Shown piece by piece: positions 10,549 to 21,650 of a DNA stretch of 64,000 bases. The notes under the pieces were generated by a model. That model was not told the origin of the DNA, did not search any database, and saw nothing but the letters and a program-made list of their open reading frames with translations. Made by a program: the position numbers and the translations under genes. The DNA is taken from contig LSRX01000369.1 of the NCBI GenBank assembly GCA_001939145.1, forward strand, positions 140,112 through 204,111, in the 5' to 3' direction. The first letter of the stretch is position 1. Each line of letters starts with the position of its first letter. This DNA is from Symbiodinium microadriaticum. Lineage: Eukaryota > Sar > Dinophyceae > Suessiales > Symbiodiniaceae.

Positions 10549-10701
10549 ACGCGAGGATGAGGGAGAAGAACGCCAACAGGAAGAAGAATACCGCCGTCAG
10601 CCGAAGGCAAAGGCGAAGGTGCGACTTGGCCGAGGCCAGGCGACGCAGAGCGCCATCCCGGAGGAAAGGTGCTGGCGGACAATGGCAACGGAATGGGTGC
10701 G
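10549..10701 (+). CDS. Hypothetical highly charged exon
   Basis: A pyrimidine-rich tract (TACGCCTCTGTTTGCAG) forms a convincing acceptor. The frame then reads REDEGEERQQEEEYRRQPKA followed by KAKVRLGRGQ...CWRTMATEWVR. Low-complexity Glu/Gln/Arg suggests a coiled or disordered region. Not assignable to a family. Confidence 0.45.
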
Positions 10702-11590
10702 CCCTAAACCCTAAACCCTAAACCCCGAAGGAGTCTGACGGCTTTGGCCTCCAAATTCCGGTTTCGGCTCTGATGACCTCTGTGGCCGGGGGGGGTCGAG
10801 GGCCCGTGGTTTGGGGTTGGGGAGGTAGGCTTGCTAGCGGTTTCGGGGTGGGGAGGTAGGTTCAGCTCTGGGGGTTCAGGCCCTGGATCTCAGGACTAGG
10901 GTTTGGAGTTTAGATTTAGGGTCTCCGAGCTTAGACGGGGCGTAGGAGATGCCTAGACTACGATTCCTCAACCTGTCGGGTTCAGGATCGTGTAGTTTTA
11001 GGGTTTAGGGTGTTGGAGTGTTAGGATTCAGGGTTTCAGGAGTAAGTGTTGAAAGGGATCAAGGATTGTATCCAAAGCCTCAGAGCGGTGAAACGACGTC
11101 AGGCATGCACTTTTGAGTTTTTGTTGCAAAATTGGGTTACCCGGAACGAAGCTCCTGTTGAAGGTGAGGGACTAGACAGCTCAGCCCTGCAAACTCGGAC
11201 CCACACGCCAAGGCCCTAAGGCGGAAAGCCCCAAGCCAGAGATCCGAAGCTCCATAGGGTCTAGAGTTTCGGGGTTTAGGGTTTCGGGGTTTAGGGTTTA
11301 AGGGTTTCGGGGTTTAGGGTTTAGGGTTTAGGGTTCAGGTTTTGGGTTTAGGGTTCAGGATTTGGGTTTAGGGAATCCCTAAACCCGCCTGACCCTTATA
11401 CTACGCTCCGTTGCACAGCCACAGGCGCCATCGCGAAACGTTGGCTTCCCTGTTACAAAACTCCATAGCGCCCAGGACCTAAAGCCCCTGAAACGCCTAA
11501 AAAAGGGTTTAGGGTTTTGGGCTGTCAGTGCGTTTAGGGTTTTGGGCTTTGGGTTTAGGGTTTACGGTTTAGGGCTTTGGGTTTAGGGTT

Positions 11591-11690
11591 TACGGTTTAG
11601 GGCTTAGGGCTCCTTCGAAGAATCGAAAAAGCATTGAGGCTACGGTTTAGGGCTTAGGGCTCCTTCGAAGAATCGAAAAAGCATTGAGGC
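11591..11690. repeat. Perfect 50 bp tandem duplication of a splice acceptor
   Basis: Positions 11591-11640 and 11641-11690 are identical. The unit ends in GCATTGAGGC, which contains the AG|GC acceptor of the S3 exon, so the duplication created a second copy of that acceptor 50 bp upstream. Confidence 0.95.
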
Positions 11691-11799
11691 TGGCACGCCC
11701 TCGATATTCTGATCGTCAGCACCGGCATGGCAGAGCTGATCATCGAACCCTGGCAGCACCCACAAATGCCCAATAACCCCTTCATGGGCCTCAAGCTGG
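11689..11799 (+). CDS. Voltage-gated ion channel, S3 exon
   Basis: Starting after GAG at AG|GC, it reads GWHALDILIVSTGMAELIIE then PWQHPQMPNNPFMGLKLG. The WxxLDxLIV motif is the classic S3 signature, in which the Asp is part of the voltage-sensor counter-charge network. The GC donor at 11800 leaves phase 1, and the next exon starts with two bases that complete Gly, so S3 joins S4 as KLGIDLSILR with no extra residues. Confidence 0.75.
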
Positions 11800-13403
11800 G
11801 CTATGGTTTAGGAAAGCTTAGAGTTTAGGGCTTGTGCATTTTAACACCATGTCAAACCAAAAGGACTCCTCATACACCTCGACATCCCGAAGCTTCCCTA
11901 AACCCTGAACCCGCGACATCCCGAAGCCAGGATGTGGTGAGCTTGGTGAACGCAGCAGCCTGTATCCTGGCTTAGGGGGTTTGAGCAAGTCTGGGGTTCC
12001 TTCAAGGGTTCCTTGTTGGGTTTATACCGAGGAGATTTTTTTTTAAAATAAGGGTTTATTAGCTTAGGATTGTTAAGAAGGTTTTAGATATTTCTTGCGA
12101 ACATCGGTTTCTGTAGGTTTTCTCGGCTTTTTTTGCAGGGTTCTATAGGGTTGTGCAATACATCGGTGCTTAGAGCGGAACTTCGGAGTGGTTGCGGGCG
12201 TTGTAGTAGAAGAAGGAGAACTGGAACACCCTAAACCCTAAACCCCTAAGCCCTAAACCCTAAACCCATAATTCCACCCCGCGGCCACCGCCCAGCCCTT
12301 TGAATAGGGTGTTGGGATATTTTTTCCTACAGCTATACGAGGAACATAAATGGAATATTGTTATTTTTACTCCGATCCCTGCATTTAGACGTTTTGCACT
12401 CCTTTTGCGCCTTTTTTTGCCTTGGCGCTAGGGTTTACGGCTTAGGAGCGGAGGGGTTTGTGTGAGTGTGCGTGTTTGTGAGAGGAAGCCGATGCAAGCG
12501 CCCTAAACCCTAAACCCCTAAACCCTAAACCTTAAACCCTAAACCCCTAAACCCCTAGACCTAAAACCCTAAACCCCTAAACCCCTAGACCTAAAACCCT
12601 AAACCCCTAAACCCCTAAATCCCTAAACCCTAAACCCCAAACCCTAAACCCTGGTGAGCGGAGATCGCGAGTGTGATCTCTAGGCTGGCTTGAGTTCTTG
12701 AGACCTTCAGGGCGGCTTGGGGTTGAGGGCCACCCGTTTTTGACCTTTTCAGTCTCTTGGAACCCCAGACCCCTAAAACCCTAAAGCCCTAAAGCCCTAA
12801 AGCCCTAAAGCCCTAACCCCTAAAACCCTAAGCCCGCAAACCCCCTAAACCCCCTAAACCCNAAACCCCCTAAACCCCCTAAGCCCGAACCCCTAGACTC
12901 CTCATAAGGGCCCTAAAGCCTAAACCCAAACCTCGAACCCATGCTCAAAAGCCCCAAGAATAATTGAGTTTAGGGGTTTAGGGGTTTAGGGTTCAGGGTT
13001 TAGGCTTTAGGGTTTAGGGCTTAGGGTTTAGGGGGTTTAGGGTTTAGAGCTTAGGATTTAGAGCTTGGGGTTTAGGGTTTAGGGTTTACCAGGGTTTACG
13101 AGTAGAGATCCGCTTTTGAGGCAGAGGCCGCGAGTGCGAGAACACAGAAGAGGGCGGCCCGGACCAAGGGACGAGGGTTTAGGGTTTAGGGGTTTAGGGA
13201 TTAGGGGTTTAGGGGTTTAGCGGTTGGGGGTTGGGGTTTTGGGGTTTAGGGTTTAAGGTTTAGGTTTAGGGTTCAGGGTTTAGGGTTTAGGGTCTAATGT
13301 AGAGAACTAGCTATCCAAAGGACTAGAACCCCGAACACTGTAGTCTGATCATTCAGGCCTGTATACTACTAGAGTTCAGGGTTTAGGGGTTTTGGGTTTA
13401 GGG

Positions 13404-13528
13404 TGCTTGGAGCGTCGGGGGACTTAGTAAGTCGACTTATAAGTGACCTCAAAGGGACTCTAATTGGGGTTATCATGCTTATAAGTCTATAAAATAACTA
13501 CTTACTAAGTCCCCCGATCCTCCAAGTA
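13404..13528. mobile_element. MITE family B
   Basis: Left end GCTTGGAGCGTCGGGGGACTT, right end CCCCCGATCCTCCAAGTA, with the core TTGGGGTTATCATGCTTATA. Confidence 0.85.
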
Positions 13529-13540
13529 TGTGGGTTGATG

Positions 13541-13648
13541 GACAAAATCCTGGATTTGCCAACGTTGCCGCAAAACTCTAGAAGTCTTGGGACATAGAGT
13601 GGTGGCTCAGAGTTTTCAGATGTTCGCGGTTTGCCGGCGGGCTTGATA
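13541..13648 (+). CDS. Hypothetical Cys-containing exon
   Basis: Open frame directly right of MITE-B: WTKSWICQRCRKTLEVLGHR then VVAQSFQMFAVCRRA, ending in TGA. It has one CxxC pair. The complementary strand is also open, so the strand choice is tentative. Confidence 0.3.
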
Positions 13649-13712
13649 ACTACAGGCCGCGTTATCGGGGGTGGGTTTAAAAGCAGCATTAAACCTCCTT
13701 AATCCCTAAACT

Positions 13713-14000
13713 TTGTATCCTGTGAACGCTTATTGCTGTAGAACCCGGTTTTTCACACGGAGAAGACCAACCAGGGTCAGTTTTGCACTGTTTCTTGTCA
13801 CCCTGATGTCTTATGAGTCAGGCCCGAAAGGCAGGAAACATAGCAGGTCTTCTCAGACAGAAGCAGATTCTCCAAGTGTTTTGAGCTTGTGGACTCCGGT
13901 AGGAATCGGTGTCTTGAAGGGAACAGCCCTAGTGCACCTCATGGGAAGCCTTTACAGGAGCATCGGTTTGGAACCGGCCATTTTCTTACAGACATCTCAT
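13713..14000 (+). CDS. Hypothetical basic exon ending at MITE-C
   Basis: An open frame of about 95 codons includes RTRFFTRRRPTRVSFALFLV, a short hydrophobic patch, then a Ser-rich region (GRKHSRSSQTEADSPSVLS) and GLEPAIFLQTSHM. It runs into the inverted end of a family C element. It has no repeat-derived codons and no recognised domain. Confidence 0.4.
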
Positions 14001-14092
14001 ATGGGCAGTTCTCTAAATTAGGGTCCCTTCTGGGATCCTTTTAAGGGTGCCGTACTAAATTGGGGACCTAAAAAGGACCCTACCCTGCCTTA
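14001..14092. mobile_element. MITE family C
   Basis: GGCAGTTCTCTAAATTAGGG at the left and a degraded inverse at the right, with the core AAATTGGGGACCTAAAA. Confidence 0.75.
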
Positions 14093-14312
14093 GACAATTA
14101 AGGCACTGGACACACACACACACACGAATGAAGCGAGGCCCAATCTGAAATCTGCAGTCCAGATCCTAAACTAGCACTAAATTTAACTTGCCCTAAACCC
14201 TAAATCCTAAATTCCTGAAGGGCTTAGGGTTTAGGTTCATCGTCTGGCATAAGTAGGATGGATCTCCCCCAACCATTCAGACCCTGAAATCCCACCCCCA
14301 AGAGAAGCCCAG

Positions 14313-14383
14313 GCATCGACCTAAGCATCCTCCGTGCCGTGCGCATCGGCCGCGCAGTGCGCCTGGCGCGACTGGCGCGACTG
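14313..14383 (+). CDS. Voltage-gated ion channel, S4 voltage sensor exon
   Basis: Between CAG|GC and CTG|GTGCCT the exon reads IDLSILRAVRIGRAVRLARL with one more A-R-L. Five arginines at every third or fourth position (LRAVRIGRAVRLARLAR) form the textbook S4 gating helix. This is the strongest single piece of evidence for the channel. The donor region starts GTG and the next exon also starts GTG. Confidence 0.85.
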
Positions 14384-14608
14384 GTGCCTGCCTGGGGTTG
14401 AGGGTTTAGGGCTTAGTTTCGGCGTGGTTGGTTTAGGGTTTCGGGTTTAGGGGTGTTTGGTTTCGGGTGCCCCCAAACAGAGGTAGTCTTGCCCAAACAC
14501 TACTGTCTTGACAAGCCTCCAACACTGCAAACCTAAAGCCTAAACATTAAACCTTAAACCCTGGACCCTAAGCCCTAGACCGTAAATCCTGCATCCTAAA
14601 CCCTCAAG

Positions 14609-14670
14609 GTGCAATACATCCGCGAGCTGCGACGGCTAATTCTCTCAGTGGCCGGCACGCTGAAAGCAGT
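14609..14670 (+). CDS. Voltage-gated ion channel, S4-S5 linker exon
   Basis: After AAG|GTG it reads VQYIRELRRLILSVAGTLKA. The motif xIRELRxLIxSxxGxLKA is the conserved S4-S5 linker. With donor G T|GTCGCG the exon ends in phase 2, and the next exon's first base gives Val, joining as KAVFWAIVLLA. Confidence 0.8.
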
Positions 14671-15261
14671 GTCGCGCGTCCTTTAGATTTTGGCTTCAGG
14701 GTTCATCGGTTTCTACAAAGGATCTAGAAGGGTTTGTAGTTTCTGTAGTTTCTTAGCTTTAGGGTTTATGGGGTTACCGTAAGGTGACCTATACGGGTTC
14801 TACAAGGGATCTACAAGGTTCACAGGTTTTGGGCTTTTGGGGTTTGGGGTTCAGGGTTAGGTTTAAAGCCCTAAATCCCCAAAGCCCTAAAGCCCTAAAG
14901 CGCTAAAACCCTAAAACCCCAAAACCCTGAAGCCCTAAAGCCCTAAATCCCTAAAGCCCTAAAGGCCTAAAGCCCTAAAGCCCTAAACCCTAAAGCCCTA
15001 AAGCCCTAAAATCCTAAAGCCCTAAACCGAGGATGCTTTGGGGGATGAGCTGTAGGCTCTGATGTAGGAGCCCGATTCAGGAACCTTGGCCTTGGGGACC
15101 CCAAGATATTCTGGTCGGTATGGGGTTTAGAGTTTAGGGTTTAGGGTTTAGAGTTTAGCGTTTAGGGTTTAGGTTTTAGGGTTTAGGGTTTATTTAGAGT
15201 TTAGGGTTTAGGGTTTAGAGCTTAGCGTTTAGGGTCTAGGGCCAAGATATTCGGGCCTGGG

Positions 15262-15352
15262 TTGGTTGTTAAGGGGTTTGATTTAAGTTGCCATAATAGG
15301 GATCTGTAGTGAATAGTATGGTTTCCTTAGTATGGTAACTTAAACTAAGCCC
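15262..15352. mobile_element. MITE family F
   Basis: Left GTTGTTAAGGGGTTTGATTT, right AAACTAAGCCCCTCAACAA, with a palindromic centre GAATAGTATGGTTTCC. Related copies lie at 27086 and 29290. Confidence 0.75.
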
Positions 15353-15730
15353 CTCAACAAGAATCCGCTATAAAGAATCCTATAAAAAGACTCAATCAGG
15401 TACCTATGTCATCTCATCGGGGGTTATAAGTCCCATGATCCTTTAAATAGGGTCTACCTGGGTTTGGGGTTTAGGGTTGTCTAGGGTTTTTGGTCGACAG
15501 AGCGCAGGGTTGAATCTGCAGCATCAGGCCGGACTTGAAAAGTCGCAGCCTTAAACGCTAACCTCTAAACCCTGGAAGCCCTAAACCTCTAAAGCCCTAA
15601 GCCCTAAAACCCTAAAGCCCTAAAGCCCTAAACCCTAAAGCCCTCAAGCCCTAAAGCCCTAAACCCTAAAGCCCTAAAGCCCTAAGCCCTTAAGCCCAAA
15701 CCATCCAAAGCCCTAGAGAGCTGCCACGAG

Positions 15731-15760
15731 GTCTTGGGCCATCGTGCCGCTGGCACCCCT
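15731..15760 (+). pseudogene. Partial duplicate of the S5 exon start
   Basis: GTCTTGGGCCATCGTGCCGC here matches ATTTTGGGCCATCGTGCTGC at 15885, including the preceding CGAG acceptor. It then diverges into CCCTAAA repeats. It looks like a remnant of an exon duplication about 150 bp upstream of the working copy. Confidence 0.6.
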
Positions 15761-15884
15761 GGACCCTAAACCCCTGAGCCCTAAGTCCTAAATCCTAAAC
15801 CCCAATTCCGAAACCCCTCAGCCCTAAACCCCTAACCCCCACGCCCCTAACCCCTAAACCCTAAATCCTAAACCCTCAGCCGAG

Positions 15885-15957
15885 ATTTTGGGCCATCGTG
15901 CTGCTGGCCCTGTTCATCTACACCTTCGCTGTCATCTTCCAGCAAGCGGCCACCTGG
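15885..15957 (+). CDS. Voltage-gated ion channel, S5 exon
   Basis: It begins after CGAG and reads FWAIVLLALFIYTFAVIFQQ then AATWT. FW-x-IVLL-x-L-x-IY-x-FAVIF is the S5 pattern of EF-hand/NaChBac-like channels, with the conserved Tyr and FAV. The downstream end is uncertain because the frame stays open to 16283, partly through TTTAGGG-derived codons. Confidence 0.8.
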
Positions 15958-16435
15958 ACTACATGTCTTTCTGATGATGATGATGGTTGTTACCATTACT
16001 ACAAGAAGTATTCAGTATTACATAATGTTGCTCTAAAGATCAAGCTGTTTACTGTTTTTAGGGTTTTGGGCTTTGTGTTTTGGGTGAGGGGTTGGCTTTG
16101 GGTTAAGGCGAGGGTTTGGGTTTCGGGGTTTAAGTGTCGGGCTCAGTTCGACAAGCTACAAAGCGGAAGCTTCATGTTCACTTTTCTCCGAGAGAACCCC
16201 CACCGGTCAGCACAAAACGCTTCTAGGACTCTAGGACCGTGTTGTAAAATCTCACAGGGCTTTAGGGGTTTCGGGCTTTAGGGCTTTCGGGGTGAAGGGG
16301 CTAAGGGTAGTTTGGGGTATTTTTAGGATGAAAGGGGTATTCCTCATGAGCTTTAGGGGTTTAGGGTGGTTAGGGTGGACGGTTTCCGGGCGCATTCCTC
16401 ATCTGGGGGGTTTGGGCCCTCTGGGAATCCGTGAG

Positions 16436-16487
16436 GTGAACGACTACGAGCACGACCTGGTAACCAAAAACTCCACAGCGCTTTGGC
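16436..16487 (+). CDS. Voltage-gated ion channel, pore-turret exon (tentative)
   Basis: After GAG|GTG the frame reads VNDYEHDLVTKNSTALW. With a GA donor at TGGC|GAGG, the phase matches the next exon and gives ALWRILRTAMTLLQ, close to the usual WGSLxRTMxTL before the pore helix. The acidic turret is plausible, but this exon has no motif of its own. Confidence 0.4.
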
Positions 16488-17875
16488 GAGGGCTGCCTAG
16501 ACGCTAGGGTTTAAGGATTTCGGCTTTAGGGTTTCGAGATGCAGGGTGGTTTTCGGGTTCACGGTTGATTGGATGTCCTCACACGCTAAACCCTAAGACC
16601 CTAAACCCTAAACCCTAAACCGTATGTTGGTTTAGGATGTTGGGATGAGAAGATTGGCGAATGTAGCTTCTCCTTGAGCAACTGCCGACGCAAGGCTTCC
16701 TCGAGACATCGGATCCGCTTTCCCAACACCGTTCTAGAATAGGGTTTAGGACATGGGGTTTCCTAAAGCTAAAGCCCAAAGGAGCCCAAATGCTTTAAGA
16801 TGCAGAATACTTCCCTTGAAGTAGGATCTTGGATTTACGACCTTCTTTGAAGGGACCCCCTGCATTGCAAGAGAGTGCAGAATAATGCTGGTTGACAGTA
16901 CAAACATTGGAAATCGCTGTAGTGAAAAATGTTAATGGTAAGAATACGCACCCTGGCGACGAGCCTCAACCTACCAACATCAACGTGAACCCTAAACCCT
17001 AAACCCTAAACCCTAAACCCTAAACCCTAAACCCTAAACCGTTAAGATGGTATCTACCAACATGTCGACTCTAATCCTGGGTAGCCGTACATAAAACCTG
17101 ATGCAAAACCTGAGCCCCTAAACCCTCAACCCCAAACCCTAAACCCTAGAACCTAAACCCTAAACCCTCAACCCTAAACTTTCTAAGCCCTCAACCCTAA
17201 ACCCTAAACCCTCAACCCTAAACCCTAAACCCTATATCCTATATCAACCCTTAAAACAACAGTAACCGGGGCGCCGAAGCCCAGGCCTACGACCCTGCAG
17301 CAAATCCCGAGCGCGGACGCTTCTTCGACGGAGTCTCGCCTTTGTCTTGCAGGGCTTTAGTCTAGAGGTCTACGTAGTTAGGGTTTAGGGTTTAGGGTGT
17401 AGGGTTTAGTTAGGGTTTAGGGTTTAGGGTGTAATTCGGGTTAAGGGTTTAGGGTACTACTAACCGGAAAACCTAATTACCGTAACTATGGGGGCCTCTA
17501 AACAAGTGAATGTGTGCCAGAGGTGAAAGAACTCGGGTAAAGAGTTTGGCGTTACCAGGAGTCAACACAGATCTCCCTTCTTGGTGTTAACATTGAGGTC
17601 TGAATCGCTTATGATCTCCCCGCTCGTCGGTGTACCGCGGTCCTGGTCAAGGGCGGTTAGGGTGTAGGTTGGAGCATTCAGAATGCAGTCTTTTTGGTTT
17701 AGAGTTTCTGGTTTATGGCCCAAGATAGGGTTTAGGGTTTAGGGGTTTAGGGTTTAGAGTTTCTGGCTTATGGCCCAAGATTCCATCCACTGCACGTGTG
17801 TAAGTGTTTGCATCACCCAGAGAGCCCTAAACCCTAAACCCTAAACCCACCCTAAACCCTAAACCCTAAGCCCAG

Positions 17876-17917
17876 GCATCTTGCGAACGGCGATGACGCT
17901 GTTGCAGACCGCAACAG
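17876..17917 (+). CDS. Voltage-gated ion channel, pore-helix exon
   Basis: Between CAG|GC and ACAG|GTTCCC it reads ILRTAMTLLQTATG. RTxMTLLQxxTG is the pore helix leading to the selectivity filter. It ends in phase 1, and the filter completes in the exon at 24566. Confidence 0.7.
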
Positions 17918-18283
17918 GTTCCCCCAGCAAGATGCTTAGGGCTCCTTAAAGGGATCTATAGGGTTCTTAAAGGGGTTTAGGGTTTAGGGTTTAGGGGTTT
18001 AGGGCTGCTAGGGTTTTAGGGTTTAGGGTTTAGGCTTCTCTAGTTTTTTTCGTCAGCTGACGGAAACTTGCGACATGAGTGTTCGAATGAAAGGCTCTCT
18101 ACATGTGCTTTCTAGATGGTAGTTTCTGTTGTTGGTTTGTTGTGTCATTGTTGAGTCGTTCCCATTATGGCGAAAGCTTTGGTTGATATCAGTATTATGG
18201 TTCTTCGTGTTGGTCCTCTGTCTTTGTTGCTGCTTGCTGTCAGTATAGACGTCGTTAGTATCGGTGTTGTTGCATATATCGCC

Positions 18284-18415
18284 TACTTGGAGGGTCGGAA
18301 AGTAGTTACTTTATGGACTTATAAGTATCATAACCCCACTTAACTTAGAGTTCCTTTTAGGTTACTTATAAGTCTACTTTATACCTACTTGCTAAGTCCC
18401 CCGACCCTCCAAGTA
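18284..18415. mobile_element. MITE family B, full length
   Basis: TA, then CTTGGAGGGTCGGAAAGTAG at the left, and CCCCCGACCCTCCAAG then TA at the right. The orientation of the core is opposite to the copy at 6231. Confidence 0.9.
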
Positions 18416-18630
18416 ACGCCTAGGGCTCGTATCTCGGGCTGAGGGTTTTGGCCTCGATTTCGTTCAGAGCCTCGGTAAGGGTGTGGGGTTTGGGGTTTAA
18501 GGTTTAGGGTTTAAGGTTTAGGGTTTAGAGTTTAGGGTTTAAGGTTTAGGGTTTTGGTTGCTGCGCTGGCCTTTTGTTAAAGCCAGGGGTATCTACCCAC
18601 AGTACGAGGTGTCGTTTCGAGACGTCGGTC

Positions 18631-19639
18631 ATGTCTGGTCAGTATTATGGTAAACATGATCCGTCGCAAGGATCGCGCTGGCCAGCTATCTCACCGCAGG
18701 TTCAACCACCTGGTTCCTTTCGGGTGCAGTTGAAGACGTTATCTTCGTGAAGCGGCAACATTGACATGCGACCGTCGAGGTATTGCAAGGGACCGCTACA
18801 GGTTACTCGGCATCGGTCGTCTGCTTGGGGACAACGCGAATCCGCCCATCAGATCGTATGTTCTCCCATGACTCCATCAGCCACAGGTTCAGCTGTGGCA
18901 GGCTGGTGACCATCACTTTGGAAGAGCTTCGATCTGGGCAGATTGACGCGTCGATCATTCCCCAAATGTTCGTTTCCCAGATTGATGGACGCAGGCAATC
19001 AGCGCGTTGTGGGTGTTCCGTGAACTTGAGAGTGAGGGCTACTTGCACCGAATAGAAGTACAGGTTACAAGCAGCAAACTTGTAAAGAAAAGGTTTACTA
19101 CAACCAACATGGGAGCATCCGTTCGAGTCCGGTGGCCGGAAGACGTGAAGCGAAAGAGTTTTCAAACGTCCAGATATCACGAATACGGCTTCTTTGAAGA
19201 TGAGCTTGTGCAGCATTATTACATGGCTACGCCGGGGCGTTCGGAATGAGCATTTCTCAACCACGATGAGTCGGGATATTTTTCTGTGTTCAGCGGCGAG
19301 GAACATTTCAATATTCCCGAGGACTTACGTGATTCCGCGAAGAAAGAAAGCGATCCCACGTTAGTTGCGTGTGGCAGCGGCGAACGCTTCTCCGTCCAAT
19401 TTCAGCGGGGGAACAGGTCTTTCACCGTAGCTGGAAATTCGTTTGGGAATGCAATCAAGTGCAAAGAATCGGAAGCCTTGCTTTTGCACCAGAAAACGCA
19501 TATTGGCTGCGGTATGTGGATGGATCTACTCCCTGGCAAAGATTGCCGCACTCCCTTGACGACCTTTCGGAGGACACCTTTTGGTGTTGTTGCTCTTGCT
19601 CTTGCTGCTTTGTTCGGCTTTGTCGTTCTCCTGTTCTGA
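18631..19639 (+). pseudogene. Intronless decayed gene with C-terminal membrane anchor
   Basis: A repeat-free kilobase with protein-like reading in successive frames. ATG at 18631 gives MSGQYYGKHDPSQGSRWPAI to a TGA at 18748. The same frame stays open to about 18909. A second frame then gives RLVTITLEELRSGQIDASII, and a third from about 18994 gives ALWVFRELESEGYLHRIEVQ. There is a TGA at 19247, and the same frame continues SGYFSVFSGEEHFNIPEDLR to a TAG at 19637. The last 19 residues (FGVVALALAALFGFVVLLF) are a hydrophobic tail anchor. Two internal stops plus two frame changes suggest a pseudogene. The lack of introns, unlike every neighbour, suggests a retrocopy. Family not recognised. Confidence 0.5.
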
Positions 19640-20450
19640 CTTTTCTCATTCGTCTTCGAAGAAAAAAGCAACATGTGGCAGCATCATGCATGGAAGCCCT
19701 GCGCAAGACCATGAACATGCATCCTGGCAGCGTCTTAATTGGGTACGGGTGCGCCAGGCGCCACGTTACCTTCGTACTTAGAAAGTGCACGAAACTGCGG
19801 TGCCAGCACGATTTCTTCAAAAAAACCAGGTTTGTAGCACGCCACGGAAACTACTGCATTTTTACGATTGACAATATCATCAGCAGCATCATCTGCATCA
19901 CCATCTTAATCTTAATCATGTTCGTCATGGCTGTCATTATCATCATCAGCAGCAACAACATCATCATGACTGACCATGCACATCGGCGGCAAGCTTGTGT
20001 TCCTTCGTTGCAGTAAACCTGGGTAGCACATATGCTCGAATCTTCGATGGCCCAATTACGCCCCGCCCTAAAGTCCCAGGCCCATGTTCATGAACACCAT
20101 GTGGATTCGTACACAGATTTGCACATGAAGGCCCAAATAATTCCAGACAGCCTATACGCACATACCATGTGCTGCTGAGGAAGTCAAATGCTACCACTCC
20201 TCATTCCAGAGACTAAGCATCCGGAATTGATGTTTACTTCGTGTTGCATCTTGCCGTAAACTTGAGTCAAGCTGAATGAAGAAACGCTCAACCTCAGTTG
20301 CTTTCCTGAAGGTGGCGTCAGCTGGATCGAGGTGGAGGCGGCGTTGGCAGGCATCTCCCCGTGCCCTGGCAGAAGTGTTCGTGGGGAACATCCATATCAC
20401 CCTGATTACGCCTCAGGAAGAAGCCATGACCCCAAGCCCTGCAAACAACA
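19640..20450. other. Unique sequence with CAT/ATC-rich stretch
   Basis: This continues the repeat-free island. The region 19870-19990 is a degenerate (ATC)n run whose translation (long Ile/Ser runs) is an artefact. No gene is supportable; it may be the 3' part of the retrocopy-like unit upstream. Confidence 0.35.
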
Positions 20451-20869
20451 TAAACCCAAACCCGAAACCCTAAACCCTAAACCCTAAACCCTAAACCATA
20501 CCACCCTATAGACACAGCCAGAAGCCTCTGGAAACCCTGGGTCCTGACTTGCCGCCCTCCAAACTCCCGAACCCTAACTCCACTTGAACCCCTAATCCCG
20601 AAGCCCAAACCCCCTAGTTGAAGGTTTAATTAGGGTAGCTGTAAAACCCGAAACCCTAAACCCTAAACCGTAAGCCCTAAAATCCGAAACCCTAAGCCCT
20701 AAACCCCTAAGCTCCCAAACCCGAAACCCCGATCCCCGAAGCGCTGGACTCCAATTTCGCCTCAGGCTCTTGGTTTTGATCTTCTTGCTGCTTGGCAGGG
20801 TTTAGGGTTCAGGGTTCAGGGTTTAGGGTTTAGGGTTTAGGGTTTAGGGTTTGCTGCTTGGCAAAGCAG

Positions 20870-21650
20870 CAGCCAGCCTTCCGCTTCGGGCTTTGAACTT
20901 GCCCCAAGCGTCCATTCCAAAAACCTAAAACTTCATGAAGCCCCATACCCAGAGACTCCAGTATACGTGAGATGAGGGTGCCTTCGAAAAGAGCCGCATC
21001 GAAAGGCAGAGCGCCTCAAGTTTCATATCCTAAGCTCTAGCTGACGGGGACGAACAGCAATTTCAACCGAGTAGGGCGTAGGTTTTGGCGTTTAGATTCG
21101 GTTTGGGTGGAACTCCGAATCAAATCCGCTAAGACTTCCTATATACAGACTTCATTCTGAATGCGCAGACTGGTGCCATACCATCAAGCACTACCGAGGC
21201 TTCTGAACGCCCGGTAGGTCACCAAAGCCGGCAGCAGATACGAGCGGACATACTGGATGTTCAGTACAGGCCGATTTAGAATAGAAGCTTCCACGGACCT
21301 CCGTGTAAACGGACATCAAACGTCAGGCTCGCCTGTGTGACTTGTACGCGTGAGGATCAAGGGCCCAGACAGCTGCTGCTTGCTATCGTTAGTTCTAAAC
21401 GTTTGCTGGTCAGATTGCGGATCCCATAGTTTTGAGTAGCATAGCGGGGGCGTTCGCGTCTCAGAAGATGTGAGTATGACAATTAAGAGCAGCACCGAAG
21501 GGGAAGCATTTTTTAACGCTCTTGTTTGCTAACCTTGGCTCATCAACTCCTTGCAGTGTATTGAGCATTTTTGTGGTGTCGATGTTGTGGGATTACAATC
21601 TACCTGTAACTTCAAACCGACTCGTAGCCTGACCCCTCATCCTTAATCTC
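20870..21650. other. Unique intergenic or intronic sequence
   Basis: Repeat-free apart from single heptamers. Frames on both strands are broken every 20-40 codons, and I see no exon with good composition or sites. Confidence 0.4.

Noticed and set aside
18680..18720. ACCGCAGGTTCAACCACCTG resembles the 3' end of SSU rRNA
   Set aside because: Only a short match; no flanking rRNA, and it reads in frame as part of the decayed gene starting at 18631.
18803..19306. 167-codon minus-strand ORF
   Set aside because: It is antisense to the protein-like plus frames with a start and tail anchor. Its composition is less natural and it has no splice or start context.
19870..19990. C-terminal membrane domain of a 215-codon ORF (19369-20016)
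   Set aside because: The Ile/Ser-rich part is a degenerate ATC repeat, and the ORF overlaps the better frame that ends at 19639.
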